46,683 nt of DNA from Nemertoderma westbladi. Lineage: Eukaryota; Xenacoelomorpha; Nemertodermatida; Nemertodermatidae. Where the stretch lies: contig JAUCBJ010002163.1 in assembly GCA_032718475.1 (NCBI GenBank), positions 1-46,683 on the forward strand, written 5' to 3'. Shown here piece by piece: positions 30,736 to 42,694 of the stretch. The stretch's first letter is position 1, and the number at the start of each line of letters is the position of its first letter. Below the pieces are notes generated by a model. The model did not search any database. It saw only the letters and a list, made by a program, of their open reading frames with translations, and had not been told where the DNA came from. The translations under genes and the position numbers were made by a program.

Positions 30736-32358
30736 ATCTGCTATCTGAGTTTATTAATATCAAATAAGTTTGTATTTAGGCGAGCGGGCGTCGCTGCCTA
30801 CTTTTCTTTGCCCCCGGACAGTGGGATTCTCAGCGCCGATGTACCGTCGTCGCGGTGTTTACGCCAACATGTAGCAACAGCACGACAACGATAACCGGCA
30901 CAAGTCACTCCACTGTCCGTCCCAAAGGCTTGGATCCACTTAGGTTCTTTCTATAGGAGAGTTGGGCTATTTTTACAATTGCGACTAGCTACTGTAAACA
31001 CACTTTAGCAGTAACATTCACCTATAAACGCACAAATTCCACACAACTGTCAACAACTGCACACACACAGGCCATTTGTCCGTTAGTCAGTGCCTTCCAG
31101 AATGTCACGTTATTACTGTGTATCCTTGGATACTAACAGTGTGCTATGTTCTCTATGCTATGCAATGGGACAAGCTTTCTATTGTTCTTTTAACTTGCTT
31201 CTAATTCTAGCGTGGGTGTTGCTATGGTGACATTATGGAATGCTAGCAGTAGAATTAGGGTAATTCTCATGCATACAGATCTGGGATGCTATTTAATAAT
31301 AATTCTTTAATTGTCAATATCCTCTTTATGCATGATTTTATTAATTTTATCGGCTATTGACTATATGTTGGAGATTCTCGCACTCTAATACACTCAATAG
31401 GATGAATCTCCGCTCCCATGATCTATTAATTAATGGAATTTTGGGAATGTTATAAATTGTACAAAAATGACAATTTATGAAATTCATTTAAAAATATGAA
31501 TTTAAATTTATTCCCGTGAATTTTATTATTTGATGTTAAAATTGACACAATTTGATTCCAGAGCAGGTCTGGGGACATAGGATCCTTAATTCTATGAAAT
31601 TTGTCTTTTAAGAGTATCGGTAAGTGCTACGATATCTTAATCGACTAGAATTGTTAACGGATCTGAATTTTACAGATATTAATAAATATTAAATTAATAT
31701 TTAAGATGGGCACCGATTTATTCCAGAACTTGTCTGGGGACGTTAACCACTGATTCTAGAATTTGTCTTTCAAGTATATCGGTGGGTGCCGCGATATCTT
31801 AATCGACTAGAATTACAGATGGTCAAAGGTTTAACAGATTTATTTGCGTTTTACGCTACTGTTATAGGGACATCACGCTACTATATGTATTATTTAATAT
31901 AAGGTAGAAGAGCAATATCGCACGAAGCAATGTCAGTGTGAAGAGGCAAGTCGTTTCCAAGGTCTACCCAGAGCTTGGCTTAGCCGAGACACGAGGATCT
32001 GAACTTTGCATTCCTAATACTCTGCCTACCGATAATACTTGAATATAGTAGTGGCTTTATTGTACTTTAATAAGTACGGACATTTTATCTTACTGTAGTC
32101 ACGTATTTATAATATGATACGGACAGTAAGGAAAGAGAAAAAATTATTTCTCGCCGTCGCACTAAATATATATTATAAGTAATTACGTACGTAATAAACA
32201 CTAATATATTGCACTAATCTACTAAATAATACTAAAAATAACATTCTACTAAATAAAATTGAATAAAAACGATTATAATAAAGTACATAATAAAGTTCGC
32301 ATATAAAAATATAACAAAATAGATAAAACAATATAGTCATACACCCACGCCAGACGTA
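30736..32358 (-). other. Spacer between pol and the accessory frame
   Basis: About 1.6 kb of AT-rich non-coding DNA inside the retroelement. It holds a direct repeat spaced about 165 bp: GATTCCAGAGCAGGTCTGGGG (shorter core TATTCCAGAACTTGTCTGGG in the second copy), then AATTTGTCTTT and GATATCTTAATCGACTAGAATT, at about 31553-31660 and 31720-31815. It may carry signals for expressing the downstream frame. No gene is seen. Confidence 0.55.
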
Positions 32359-35300
32359 TTACGTGGGGGAGTCCCTAGATGTTTGAGGAATTAGGGAGGT
32401 GGTCGTGGGAAGAGTGTCTTGCCTTCCATAGTTTCCGGAGAGTTCTCTGTCTCTTTCCAGTAAACATAAACGACCAACTGGGCGATTGAGTTGTTGCGTC
32501 TCAAAGATGATGCCTGGCTTCTTGAAGTTACGCCGCATGACGATGAGTTCTACCGAGCGTACTAAACCATCATCTGAGATGTGTGTCTCGATGATACGAC
32601 CTGTCTGCCACCGTTTACGTGGGAGGTCTGGATCTACAATAAGCACCATATCTCCGGCGTTGACGTTTTCTTGCTGCGCAAACCACTTAGTTCGAAGTTG
32701 TAGCGTGGGCAGATAATGTTTCTCGAAATGGTCAGCGAAATGACGGGATAGCAACTGCATAAGTTGCCAAGTTCGACGGCAGTATTCGTCTCCGTCGGCA
32801 ATCTCCGATCGTGGGAGCATGGCTACAGGTTTCTTCAGTAGGAAGTGCGCGGGTGTTAGCGCTTCTAGGGAATCGGGACTCGATGAGACTGGCATAAGCG
32901 GTCTCTCGTTGAGATAGGCAGCGATTTCCTCCATTAACGTCCGCAAAAGTTCGTCGGTGAGATACGCGCGGCATGGCACTATAAAGTGAAATGCGGTTTT
33001 GACACTTCGAATTAATCTCTCCCAACTTCCTCCCCACCAAGGGGCGTCGGCAGCGTTGAAGGTCCAGCTAGACGCTGTTATCCTTAGCTGGTCGTCCACC
33101 TGTCTTTGGTTCCAGTCCTTCACGTAAGCCTGTATCTCGTTGTTGGCACCTATGAAGTTCGTTCCTTTGTCCGATCTCATGGTATTACTCGTCCCGAAGC
33201 GAGCGATCTGTCGTCGTAAACTTAAGACGAAGCTGTTGGTAGATAGATCGTTCACCATATCGAGATGGATGGCTCTACAAGTCATGCACACGAAGATGAC
33301 ACACCATCTCTTGACTATAGTCCTCGCACGATATACTTCAATAGGGCCAAATAAATCTACACCAGTATTAGTAAAAGGTGGTTCATAGAAGCTTACTCGT
33401 TCCCTAGGTAATTCTGCCTCTTGCTGTGTTAAAGGCCTACTGAATGCTTTCCTACAGGGTATGCAGTTCCTAAGAACTTGGTTCAGAGCTCTACGGGGTT
33501 TATCAAAATAATAGCGAGTTTGAATTTCGCTAAGAATTCGTTCTCTACCAGCATGATAAAGTTTACCGTGAACGTCTACAATCATCTTGATTTGTACTTC
33601 AAGATTTCTAATAAGTATGGGGAATTTGGTGTCAAAGGATAATGGGGCGTTTGTTAATTTGTTAAATTGGGCGTTGGTGAGTCTTCCTCCAACACGTATT
33701 AACCCATCTATCATTGTGCTCGAGAATCGATCCCTTAAGCGCATCTGTGGATTTCTCAACAACAGGAAGTACTTTTCGGAATCCTCATAGCATTGCAGGA
33801 GTCTCAGTATCTGCTTATTTGTTTCTTCATACTCCTGGTGACTAATTTTCTCCTTTAGAAAACGATCAGATATCTTATATTTGGGTAAATTCTTAATAAC
33901 ATGAACTTGTGCAGATGTCAATGGAGCGTGATCACTAGTGGTTTTCGTCCTGGAGTAGTGATGATGAAAACATCGTCTTAAATATGTGACGGCTTTACAG
34001 AGCCGATTCCAGGAACTGTAATGATGCATTGCTCTCTGCAGCATGGGTGAGATTCCTTGCGAGACGTCTGGTATTCCAGATTTCCAATCTCTATCTCTAA
34101 TTTCCACAACAGACTTATTTGTGTTGAGGGATTGTGGATCCGAAGCATCATTCCCGGAAGTATGTAATACAGATAGATCGATAGTTGGTTTAAATAACTT
34201 CGATTTACTCGCCCGGGTTTTAGGTTTGACGGTCTCCGCTCCCTTGGCTTGTCTAATCTCTGCCGTAGTAAGGTGAGGAGGCCATTCATCCTCTTCCTTG
34301 CTCAGGAAGTCGGGTCCACCCAACCAATCTGGAGTATCTATCAGTTCCTGTGGAGTTGCTCCCCTGGAGGCAATATCGGCTGGATTAATCGTACCAGGGC
34401 AATGTCTCCATTGATCTATCTTTGTGCGACTAAGAATAATAGCTACTCGGTTAGTAACAAAAACGCTAAACTGACAGACTTCATTGGTGAGATACTCCAA
34501 CACGAGTAAAGCGTCGGTCCAATAAACCGTTTTCTCCAGTGGATAGTCGATTTGTTCCGTTACGTTCCGGCCGATGGCTGTAGCGTATAAAGCCGCCTTT
34601 AACTCCGCTCGAGGAACCTTTAGCTTGTTGTTAATCAATGCCTTAGAGGTAACCAAGGCGACTTTGATTCCATCCGGAGTTTCGACTCGCAGATATGCTA
34701 CTATACCTATTCCCATGTCGCTGGCGTCTCCAAACACATGGAGTTGATAGGAATACGTAGGAAGAACATGGCCGAAATATGCACGGGAAATTATAAAGTT
34801 CTCGATGGCAGGTAGAGAATCTTCCCACTTCATCCATCTCTTTAACAATTCTCCCTTAAGCGGATCGTCCCATGAGTGGTTTTCAAGCCACATTTGTTGT
34901 ACTAAACTCCGAGCAATCAATATAACTGGGCTAATAAATCCCAATGGGTCGAAATAAGTGCTCAGGATACTTAAACAAATCCGTTTGGTCCGAACTGGAT
35001 TATCTCGCTGTTTTAACTGAAAAAACAGGATGTCTCTTTCAGTGTCCCACTTCAAGCCTAGCGTCTTGGTTTCAGGAAGATCGTCCTTTATTAAGACTAG
35101 GTCTTTCGCTCCGCGATCTTCTACCGGTATGGCTTCCAGAAACTCACTTGAGTTACTAGTGAATTTCGTCAGTCGAAATCCACCTCTTTTCAAACACTCT
35201 ACCGTTCCTTTCGCGACAGCTATGGCTTCTTCTACTGATGGAAGGGACCTTAAATTGTCGTCCATGTATATATTGCGTTTTATGTTGTCTATCACTTCTT

Positions 35301-38300
35301 TGGAGAAGGAGTCTCGGTTGTCATTCGCAGTGGTTCGCACCACGGAGCAGGCGTTGGAAGGGCTTGATATGATCCCAAAAGCCTGGATGGTCATCCAGTA
35401 CTCTACCGGTTTCTGGTTGAGGTCTCCTTCAGGCCACCACAGAAATCTCAGGCTATCTCTATCTCTATCCAGCGCCTTGACTTGTAAGAACATTCCTTCT
35501 ATATCAGAGGCGAACGCGATGAAATATTGTCTTAATCTTAATAGTATTCCCAACAAAGATTGGAGTAAGTTGGGTCCTGGTAACAACTCGGAATTGAGGG
35601 ATTGGCCCATATATAGAGCAGAGCCATCAAATACGACTCGTACTTCATGGGGTTTACCGGGTTTGGGAACGTAATGATGTGTTAAATAATACGTTCTCTC
35701 AGTCACTGGTGTTCCTTCCGGTACTCGCTCCGCGTATCCCTTTGTTATAAATTTCTTCAGCTGAGTTTGGTACATTTCTTTCGCTGAAGCATTAGCTGTA
35801 AGGCGTCGATATAATTGAGCGATTCTTTTCTCTGCCAAGGGTCTGTTATTTATAAATCTAGGTTCTCGTTTTCGAAATGGTAGGCCGATTTCATACCTAC
35901 CTTGGTCCTTTAAAAAACGTGTAGTTGTTTCCTGGATTTGCTTGGCTCTTTCTTCTTCTATCGATAGAGTCTCATCATATGAATTGGGCTCTACCAGTTC
36001 CTGAGTAAAGAAGCGTACGGCTAGTTCGTCCCGAGTTCTAGCGTTGCAGCGCTCTATCTCATCGTTTAGTTCGTCATTGTAAGCGATGGGTTCCGATGGG
36101 TGAATCAGTTGACATAGGTTCACCTGACTTTTCCAAGTTTGGTTTTCTGTAAGTAGGTCGATGGTGTTCTCTTCATCGAAGAGTTGGTATATGTCGTCAT
36201 TATCTGAGGAGTATGGTGTTCCCTCAGTTAGTTCGTCCACCTCACTGCTATCCACTTCCCAATCGTGTACTTGGTATGTTTGTTCTTGTGGCATTCTCTC
36301 TTCGAGAGTCCGGCGGGAAGGGCCAGTAAAGTACCAACCTAATCTAGTTCTTACCGCATAGGTTTGCAGTGGTTGCGGTTGAGCAGGCCGTTTCTCTAAT
36401 GTTTCGAGCGCCTCGTGCGCGTTTTGACCGATGAGGATTTGCACTCCAGGATAATCTGTCTGGAATCGAGGTATCTCAAGATGTTGGATGCTCTCATCCT
36501 CGTCCCAATTATAAAGGTCTGCTTGAGAAGTAGCGAAGTTCTTTATAGCCACCATTTTTACCGACCTTATACCTTGTGTGCCTAACTTATCCTGGGGGGT
36601 GGACAACACACCTACATAGTAATCTGCCGTTAAGGTAGATTTCCAAACCTGCATAATTCCTGACATATTCAATTTAGTCTGGAATTTGGGTTGTCCAGCA
36701 AAGATATCTTCGGCTAATTCTTGATCGATGAATGTTCCTGTGCTGCCAGAGTCAAGGAGGGCGTTCACTATGTAACTTTTGTTAAGACCGTGAACTCTTA
36801 CCTGAACTACAGGAAATTCTCTGATTCCTACGTTGGAAGTTGGAGCTTTCCAAGATGGTTGTTTGGCAAAAGTAGTTGGGGGAAACTCACTGCCGGTGTC
36901 CTTTTCATAAGTAAGTGCTCGATACACTGCGGTATTGATTAGATAACAGGATTCGTTGGCGTCGGAGAATTCGTCAGTATAGAATCCTTCCATCTCAGAC
37001 TCCTGATCAGTGTCATTTACATCACTGAATTGGACATGTAGTTCGGGCTCACTTACCTGACTCTGTTTGTCTCGTTCGAACTCACTGTGTAACAAGATGT
37101 GATGTTTCGCGCCACACTTTGCACACTTTATGTCGGAGTAACAGGTTCGCCGTTGGTGTCCTGGTCTGAGGCAATTATAGCATAACCGCTTGTCCCACAC
37201 GACTGCACGTCTGTCTACAAGGGATTTCTTTAGAAATTCAGCACACGCACTCAAACGGTGGGTCCCGTCGCACAGCGCACAGTTAGGTTTTATATTACTC
37301 ACTTTACCTTGGGTAACTTGATGCACTCTCGTTTTTTCTTCGGGTTTTCTTCGGTGCATTCTGTTAGGAGACTGAAGAGGGGTCTTGGCAACCTGTTCTC
37401 TCCTATCGTTGTTTCGAGCCTTGTATTTACTTACATCTTTTGAGGTTTTGTCGACGTAGTAAGATCTCTCAGTGTCTTTCCCGCTGTCCTCTTCTAGAGA
37501 AACTTGGCTTTCGCCGTCGTCAGTGTAACACACCGGTGTTATTCTTCTCCTAGAAGCGGGTTTCTCACTTACCTTATTTTCCGATGTTTTCTCTCTGGAC
37601 TGCTTGATGAGTTGTAGTTTTACCTCACCATCCAAGAAGGACATGAGATCAGCCATGGTAGGACTTCGTCGTTGTTGTTCATTCATGTACAACACTTTCT
37701 TGTCCCAGCGTGTACATACTCCACCCTTTGGTAAAGTAGAGACTACGGCTCCAATAACCATTGAACTCTGATATTCATGAGACTTACCTAACCAGTCCAA
37801 TTGTCTACAGATCTCTTGAATCTCATCGGAAAACTCTATAATCCCGCTACTAAGGAAGTGTCGGGGGGCTACTAATTTTGCATACAAATACTTATCTATG
37901 TTATCCTTGTTACCATATCTGATGTTTAATGTATCCCATACTTGTCTTAATCCTTCTGGATGTCCAATAAACTTTAACGCCATTAACTTGGGAGGTCCTT
38001 CCAAGCACTTGATGAGGAACCTAAGTTTCTCTCCGTTAGATAGTACAGAGTTCTGTATGCTGTCTTTGTAATATTCGTTGAAAGGTAACCATTTCATCTC
38101 ATCTCCATTGAATTTGACGATCTCTCCCACTTTGACCGCTTGGCGGGCTTCTGTTCTAGCCATCTGACGCGTAAAGCTTTCTTGGGCCATCGTATTATTT
38201 AATATCGAATTATCGGTATATAAATTTCTCGGATCATTATCAGGTCTATAGGGAATATCATTAATAACAGGTCTATAATCACCCTTAATAGGGTTTGCTA

Positions 38301-40461
38301 TATGAGTTTCTACTCTAGAGGAGTCTCTATAGATGCGTGTAGGCTCCACACCTTGCGCATGTAATACTTCAGACCTAACAGGTTGACACAATGTTACAGG
38401 GGGTATTGGTATGCCCTTTTGTATATTGACTAACTTGTCGCGTTCCAGTGCGATACTTTGCTGCACTTCTTGCAACTCTGCTCTACTTTCCCTTACGGTT
38501 CCCTTAAGCTGGTGGACAGTCTCCTGCATCTGTCCGAGCAGGAGATTCATCCCCCGCCGTCCCTCCTCTACCCACTCGACCGCCGAAGCGGGAGTCGCCA
38601 ACATAGTAGCGGGCTGACGCGGGACGACGGGAGACAAATCTTTGATTTCTCTCTCAGCTTCCAGGACAGGGATATTCTCATGGACTGTTCTACCGGGTAC
38701 AGGCAGTGTAGTACTGTGTAAAGGGAATTTAGAGTGAAGCTCTGGAAGTACAGGGGTCTCTAACACAGAAGTGACCTTGGGAACGACAGGCCTAATTATT
38801 TCAGGCTCATCAACTATTGTAGGGAGTCTTTTGACCTGAACAGTTTGGTCTATGGGTTCCGTACTCGCTAAGTCTGTACTAGCTAGCTGTCTTTTAACAG
38901 CTGGGGGCAAATCAGGCAATTTGTGACGGTAAGATGTTTTTCTACGCCTGCTTAGACGAGATCTATTTCCTCCGCCTTCAGGATCGGTGGTTTCGCTTTC
39001 CTCCGATGACGTATATCCCTGGCGTTTAGGAGTAGATTTTCTCATCATCTGCATGTGACTAGCAGTTAACTGTTTATTTATGTTGTCTTGCGTCTCTTGC
39101 AGACTTTCCAACTCCAGTTGGGTAGTTTGCTCAGACGCTCTCCGTTCTGCTTCTGCCACTGCCCTTTCCGCCTTTGCTGCTATTCTTTCTGCTTCTACTT
39201 CTACCGCCGCTGCTTTTCTTTCTGCTTCTACTTCTACCGCCGCTGCTTTTCTTTCTGCTTCTGCTTCTGCCGTAGCCGCCGCCTTTTGTTCCTCTATCCG
39301 TCTTTTCTTTACCTTTTCTTCTTGGACTCTAGCGAGGCGGAGTTTTTCATCAAATTCTGCTTGGTTAGCAGCTAACATTTCAGCATCGATTGAATCTAAC
39401 ACACGCTGGGTTCCTTCACTATTGGGGGAAAGTCCAGACAGCCGTCTCCTCAATTCTTCGTCTCCTAGGAATCGCTGATAGTCGGACAGATAAATGTCTA
39501 TGGCGTCTCTCGTTCGTGGTTTCTCTGAGGTCTCTTCGCCTTCCACCTGAGAAAGGGTGGCATCGGTTGGTTCTTCATAAGTTAGTCTCTCAGACAGCTG
39601 GGATTTCCACTGGTCTGTTTCTCGTACTTGGAGACTTACCCGCTGGAACCAAGTTTTGACAGCAACCTGCAGTGACGTGTCCTGTCTTCTTTTGGAAGTT
39701 TCCTCAAAAGCTGATAGGATTAGTCGAATGCGTAGGGTTCTTTCGCGTACTTGATATAGCAGTTCTTCCTGCTCTTGAGGTCCTTGGGGTTGTCGAAACA
39801 GTTGTTCTTCTAATTTCTCTAAGGAGCCGAAGAATCCCTGCACATATCCTGCTGCCGACCTCTTCCAAACAGCTGGATCCATCGTATCTTTAGCCACTCC
39901 CATCCTGTGTATATCTTCCCAAGTAGCTTCAGACAGATCTAACGGGTGTCCGGGTCCGGGAAAGTTCCATTGTGACTCGATAATAGACATCAATTCTTCC
40001 CTGGCGTATCCCGCATAATTATCTTGGGTCGCTCGCTTATTTCTCGCCCAATCTGCTTGATGTTCCTCCACCGCAATCAATATAGTTGTTAGCACTGCGG
40101 CAGGAAGGGTGAGAAGGGGGTCCGAGTAGGCTTTAGCCGTCATCTGCAATCCGCGTTCGGGGGTCAGTTCGACAGTATCCGAACTACTGGAGCTATCTGA
40201 TCGCTGGGAACAAGTTTCTTGACTAGGCTGTTGCTGCTGTGGGACAGCTGCTTCCTGGTTCCGTTTGACTTGGGCCCGAGTGCCGATGATGGACCTACGG
40301 TGTTGGATTAGCTTAGGGTCCGATATCACTACTGGAGGGATGACCTTTCTTTCAGTAGGAGGTGAGCTGAACTCCTTTCTTAATCGCTCAACACTCCTAT
40401 CTGTGTCACAGATGGTTGTATCGATTAGGCTGTCTGACAGGTTTTGCTGAGTGTCAGACAT
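32359..40461 (-). CDS. BEL/Pao gag-pol polyprotein (2700 aa, intact frame)
   Basis: Uninterrupted frame from ATG (40461) to the stop at 32359. Approximate residue order: a Gln/Ser-rich N-terminus; a long alanine/glutamate coiled coil (EAERKAAAVEVEAERKAAAV, about 395-460); a Gag-like domain (FNGDEMKWLPFNEYYKDSI, about 790-980); zinc knuckles (CYNCLRPGHQRRTC and CAKCGAKHH, about 1090-1115); aspartic protease (LLDSGSTGTFID, about 1237); reverse transcriptase with YMDDN (about 1732); RNase H (FGDASDMG, about 1910); and integrase with a zinc-binding N-terminus (about 2295-2335), catalytic D in GVDLFGP (about 2369), D in RSDKGTNF (about 2432) and E in GGSWERLIR (about 2475). It ends with the C-terminal domain usual in Pao integrases (GDMVLIVD). 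All catalytic residues visible are intact, so the copy could be active. It copies the element RNA and integrates the product. The gag part is unusually long. Confidence 0.95.
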   Translation of the reverse strand: MSDTQQNLSDSLIDTTICDTDRSVERLRKEFSSPPTERKVIPPVVISDPKLIQHRRSIIGTRAQVKRNQEAAVPQQQQPSQETCSQRSDSSSSSDTVELTPERGLQMTAKAYSDPLLTLPAAVLTTILIAVEEHQADWARNKRATQDNYAGYAREELMSIIESQWNFPGPGHPLDLSEATWEDIHRMGVAKDTMDPAVWKRSAAGYVQGFFGSLEKLEEQLFRQPQGPQEQEELLYQVRERTLRIRLILSAFEETSKRRQDTSLQVAVKTWFQRVSLQVRETDQWKSQLSERLTYEEPTDATLSQVEGEETSEKPRTRDAIDIYLSDYQRFLGDEELRRRLSGLSPNSEGTQRVLDSIDAEMLAANQAEFDEKLRLARVQEEKVKKRRIEEQKAAATAEAEAERKAAAVEVEAERKAAAVEVEAERIAAKAERAVAEAERRASEQTTQLELESLQETQDNINKQLTASHMQMMRKSTPKRQGYTSSEESETTDPEGGGNRSRLSRRRKTSYRHKLPDLPPAVKRQLASTDLASTEPIDQTVQVKRLPTIVDEPEIIRPVVPKVTSVLETPVLPELHSKFPLHSTTLPVPGRTVHENIPVLEAEREIKDLSPVVPRQPATMLATPASAVEWVEEGRRGMNLLLGQMQETVHQLKGTVRESRAELQEVQQSIALERDKLVNIQKGIPIPPVTLCQPVRSEVLHAQGVEPTRIYRDSSRVETHIANPIKGDYRPVINDIPYRPDNDPRNLYTDNSILNNTMAQESFTRQMARTEARQAVKVGEIVKFNGDEMKWLPFNEYYKDSIQNSVLSNGEKLRFLIKCLEGPPKLMALKFIGHPEGLRQVWDTLNIRYGNKDNIDKYLYAKLVAPRHFLSSGIIEFSDEIQEICRQLDWLGKSHEYQSSMVIGAVVSTLPKGGVCTRWDKKVLYMNEQQRRSPTMADLMSFLDGEVKLQLIKQSREKTSENKVSEKPASRRRITPVCYTDDGESQVSLEEDSGKDTERSYYVDKTSKDVSKYKARNNDRREQVAKTPLQSPNRMHRRKPEEKTRVHQVTQGKVSNIKPNCALCDGTHRLSACAEFLKKSLVDRRAVVWDKRLCYNCLRPGHQRRTCYSDIKCAKCGAKHHILLHSEFERDKQSQVSEPELHVQFSDVNDTDQESEMEGFYTDEFSDANESCYLINTAVYRALTYEKDTGSEFPPTTFAKQPSWKAPTSNVGIREFPVVQVRVHGLNKSYIVNALLDSGSTGTFIDQELAEDIFAGQPKFQTKLNMSGIMQVWKSTLTADYYVGVLSTPQDKLGTQGIRSVKMVAIKNFATSQADLYNWDEDESIQHLEIPRFQTDYPGVQILIGQNAHEALETLEKRPAQPQPLQTYAVRTRLGWYFTGPSRRTLEERMPQEQTYQVHDWEVDSSEVDELTEGTPYSSDNDDIYQLFDEENTIDLLTENQTWKSQVNLCQLIHPSEPIAYNDELNDEIERCNARTRDELAVRFFTQELVEPNSYDETLSIEEERAKQIQETTTRFLKDQGRYEIGLPFRKREPRFINNRPLAEKRIAQLYRRLTANASAKEMYQTQLKKFITKGYAERVPEGTPVTERTYYLTHHYVPKPGKPHEVRVVFDGSALYMGQSLNSELLPGPNLLQSLLGILLRLRQYFIAFASDIEGMFLQVKALDRDRDSLRFLWWPEGDLNQKPVEYWMTIQAFGIISSPSNACSVVRTTANDNRDSFSKEVIDNIKRNIYMDDNLRSLPSVEEAIAVAKGTVECLKRGGFRLTKFTSNSSEFLEAIPVEDRGAKDLVLIKDDLPETKTLGLKWDTERDILFFQLKQRDNPVRTKRICLSILSTYFDPLGFISPVILIARSLVQQMWLENHSWDDPLKGELLKRWMKWEDSLPAIENFIISRAYFGHVLPTYSYQLHVFGDASDMGIGIVAYLRVETPDGIKVALVTSKALINNKLKVPRAELKAALYATAIGRNVTEQIDYPLEKTVYWTDALLVLEYLTNEVCQFSVFVTNRVAIILSRTKIDQWRHCPGTINPADIASRGATPQELIDTPDWLGGPDFLSKEEDEWPPHLTTAEIRQAKGAETVKPKTRASKSKLFKPTIDLSVLHTSGNDASDPQSLNTNKSVVEIRDRDWKSGIPDVSQGISPMLQRAMHHYSSWNRLCKAVTYLRRCFHHHYSRTKTTSDHAPLTSAQVHVIKNLPKYKISDRFLKEKISHQEYEETNKQILRLLQCYEDSEKYFLLLRNPQMRLRDRFSSTMIDGLIRVGGRLTNAQFNKLTNAPLSFDTKFPILIRNLEVQIKMIVDVHGKLYHAGRERILSEIQTRYYFDKPRRALNQVLRNCIPCRKAFSRPLTQQEAELPRERVSFYEPPFTNTGVDLFGPIEVYRARTIVKRWCVIFVCMTCRAIHLDMVNDLSTNSFVLSLRRQIARFGTSNTMRSDKGTNFIGANNEIQAYVKDWNQRQVDDQLRITASSWTFNAADAPWWGGSWERLIRSVKTAFHFIVPCRAYLTDELLRTLMEEIAAYLNERPLMPVSSSPDSLEALTPAHFLLKKPVAMLPRSEIADGDEYCRRTWQLMQLLSRHFADHFEKHYLPTLQLRTKWFAQQENVNAGDMVLIVDPDLPRKRWQTGRIIETHISDDGLVRSVELIVMRRNFKKPGIIFETQQLNRPVGRLCLLERDRELSGNYGRQDTLPTTTSLIPQTSRDSPT

Positions 40462-42694
40462 GTTTAGCTATACAGTTGAATGCCTACTGCTATAGTTACA
40501 GTTAAAGCAAGTCTAGTAATTCAGTATGACCGTTGGCCTAGTACCGGTAATCTATTGCAGTATATTAGAATACCGGTATGCACTTATAATATATATAAGT
40601 ATTGTAAACTAGTTTTGTCACAGAGTACCGGTATATAAATTTAGCACAAATATATATAAGTATATAATAGGCCTATCGTGAATACCGGTATACAGCTTAC
40701 ACTTATAGTATATATAAGTATAATTATGAACTAGAATTATTACAGAATACCGGTATGATTTCAGCTCAAATTTATAGAAATAAATATAATAAACCTATGG
40801 TAAATACCGGTATGTCAATTAATTTAGAATAATTGAATTTCTGAATATTTTTAGGGTTACTTGGTTACTTTAACTTACTTTATTACCGTTATTTAAGCAG
40901 CAGTCCAACTGATTTTGAGACCTAGTTGTTGTATGGCAGGCCTACTATCTATAAATCGTTTGAGTTGATTTATAATAGATATATACCCGTTTAAAATGGG
41001 TTTTGTCAATATTTGAAATAAATGTTATTATTTCTGGGGGAGTCACTACACAGAAGCTGTGCGCTCTCAGTGGAGTGCTACTTATGGGACACTATAACAG
41101 ATAATTCTAATTTACCTAAGTTACTTAATACTACAAATTACTTACGATACGGGTGAGATTAAATCTCTAATTAAACACAACAAAAATATTACGTACGAAT
41201 TTTTAGGGTAATTTTACAGGAAGTCTACAAACCAGTCTAACAAAGGGTTAGAATCCGGTTTATTACAACGGACAGGGTACTACGGTATTTGAAATAATAA
41301 GTAGTAGTAAATATATTGCACTGTCCAGATAGGAAAATACCACCGCCTGACGACCTATAACCGTATCGCTATAGGTACTACGTTATGTATCACGGAGTGT
41401 TCCTACCTAGAAGTTAATTACCGCGGACTACCAGATCCAGCGTGCCTATTAACCACTTTACAACACAAATATACTGCCTACACACTAATTACTTCGGGAA
41501 GCACTGTACACTAAACCCTAAATTAGGTACAAGTACTGGTACAACAAATAATCAGTAGTTAAATATACTTGAACAGTTAAAAGAACCACGGCATCTGCTG
41601 GAGTGACCGAAGCACAAAGTCACCAGTCTTGTCCTACGCCAAGCAGCCCGTGTAGTACCGGGGTTAATTTAACTATAACGGTATGTATAACAAACACAAT
41701 TACTGTAGGAATAAACTTGGGGACATGAATGTTGTGAATAATCGCATAAACTCTGAATAATAAATATTACGCTACCCGTACAGAATACTCAAACAAAATA
41801 CAGACCAAATGCTGGCAGACTACCACCAAGCCTAAATAAACTACTGTATGTGCAGATTCCAAAACGGTTAGTTAGTATGCGTTCTAACACGGTAGTACGA
41901 CTTATTCTTTAAGAGGGGATTGACCTTACAGCTATTGCTGCCCCAACTTACTAACTGGCACTTTATCAGACAAACTCTACACACGCAGCAATCTCTTCGG
42001 ACCTAATAATAGCTAGACAACAATCCAGCCTACAAAATATCTGAGGAATAACTATTACGGTACCTGAACAGACCACACAAACAAACACAAGCCAAAACGC
42101 TGGCAGAATACTGTCAAGCCTAAATAAACTACAGTATGTGCAGATTCCAAAATTGTTAGTTAGTATGCGTTCTAACACGGTAGTACGACTTATTCTTTAA
42201 GAGGGGATTGACCTTACAGCTATTGCTGCCCCAACTTACTAACTGGCACTCTATCGGACAAACTCCACACACGCCGTAATCTCTCCAAACCCAACAACAA
42301 TCCGACAACAGTCCGGCCTACAATTATCTGAACAATCTGAGCAGACTTACACGTCTTCAGCTCAATATTAACTTACTAGGAAATAAAACTGACAGAAATA
42401 AGTAAACTATACAAAAGAATGAGGGGTGATCAATCCCTATTCCCCTGGCAGCCTACAATATTGGTAGATCACAATCGAAATAATACTAATGTACTTATAC
42501 TGGAAGTACCGGTTAGGACAGTTGGGCCTACGAACCTACAGAAGTACCGGTTCTGGCAGTTGGACCTACGGACCTACGGCAGTACCGGTTCTGGCAGTTG
42601 GGCCTACTGACCTACAGAAGTACCGGTTCAGGTTTACCGGTTGACCGGTACTTTCAACTTTATTGCTTACTGCAATAAAGTCAATGACTGTTAT
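40462..42694 (-). other. Long 5' leader of BEL/Pao element with tandem repeats
   Basis: About 2.2 kb between the 5' LTR and the gag start. Three repeat zones are visible. The first is 40545-40830, about five loose units of 60-70 bp around TACCGGTAT and TATATATAAGTAT. The second is about 41740-42330, a tandem duplication of 287 bp (CTAAATAAACTAC-GTATGTGCAG at 41833 and 42120). The third is 42505-42640, about 38-bp units containing GAAGTACCGGTTCTGGCAG, some 3.5 copies. No TGG-type tRNA primer-binding site is visible directly inside the LTR (element sense starts ATAACAGTCATTGAC). No additional gene is seen. Confidence 0.7.
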
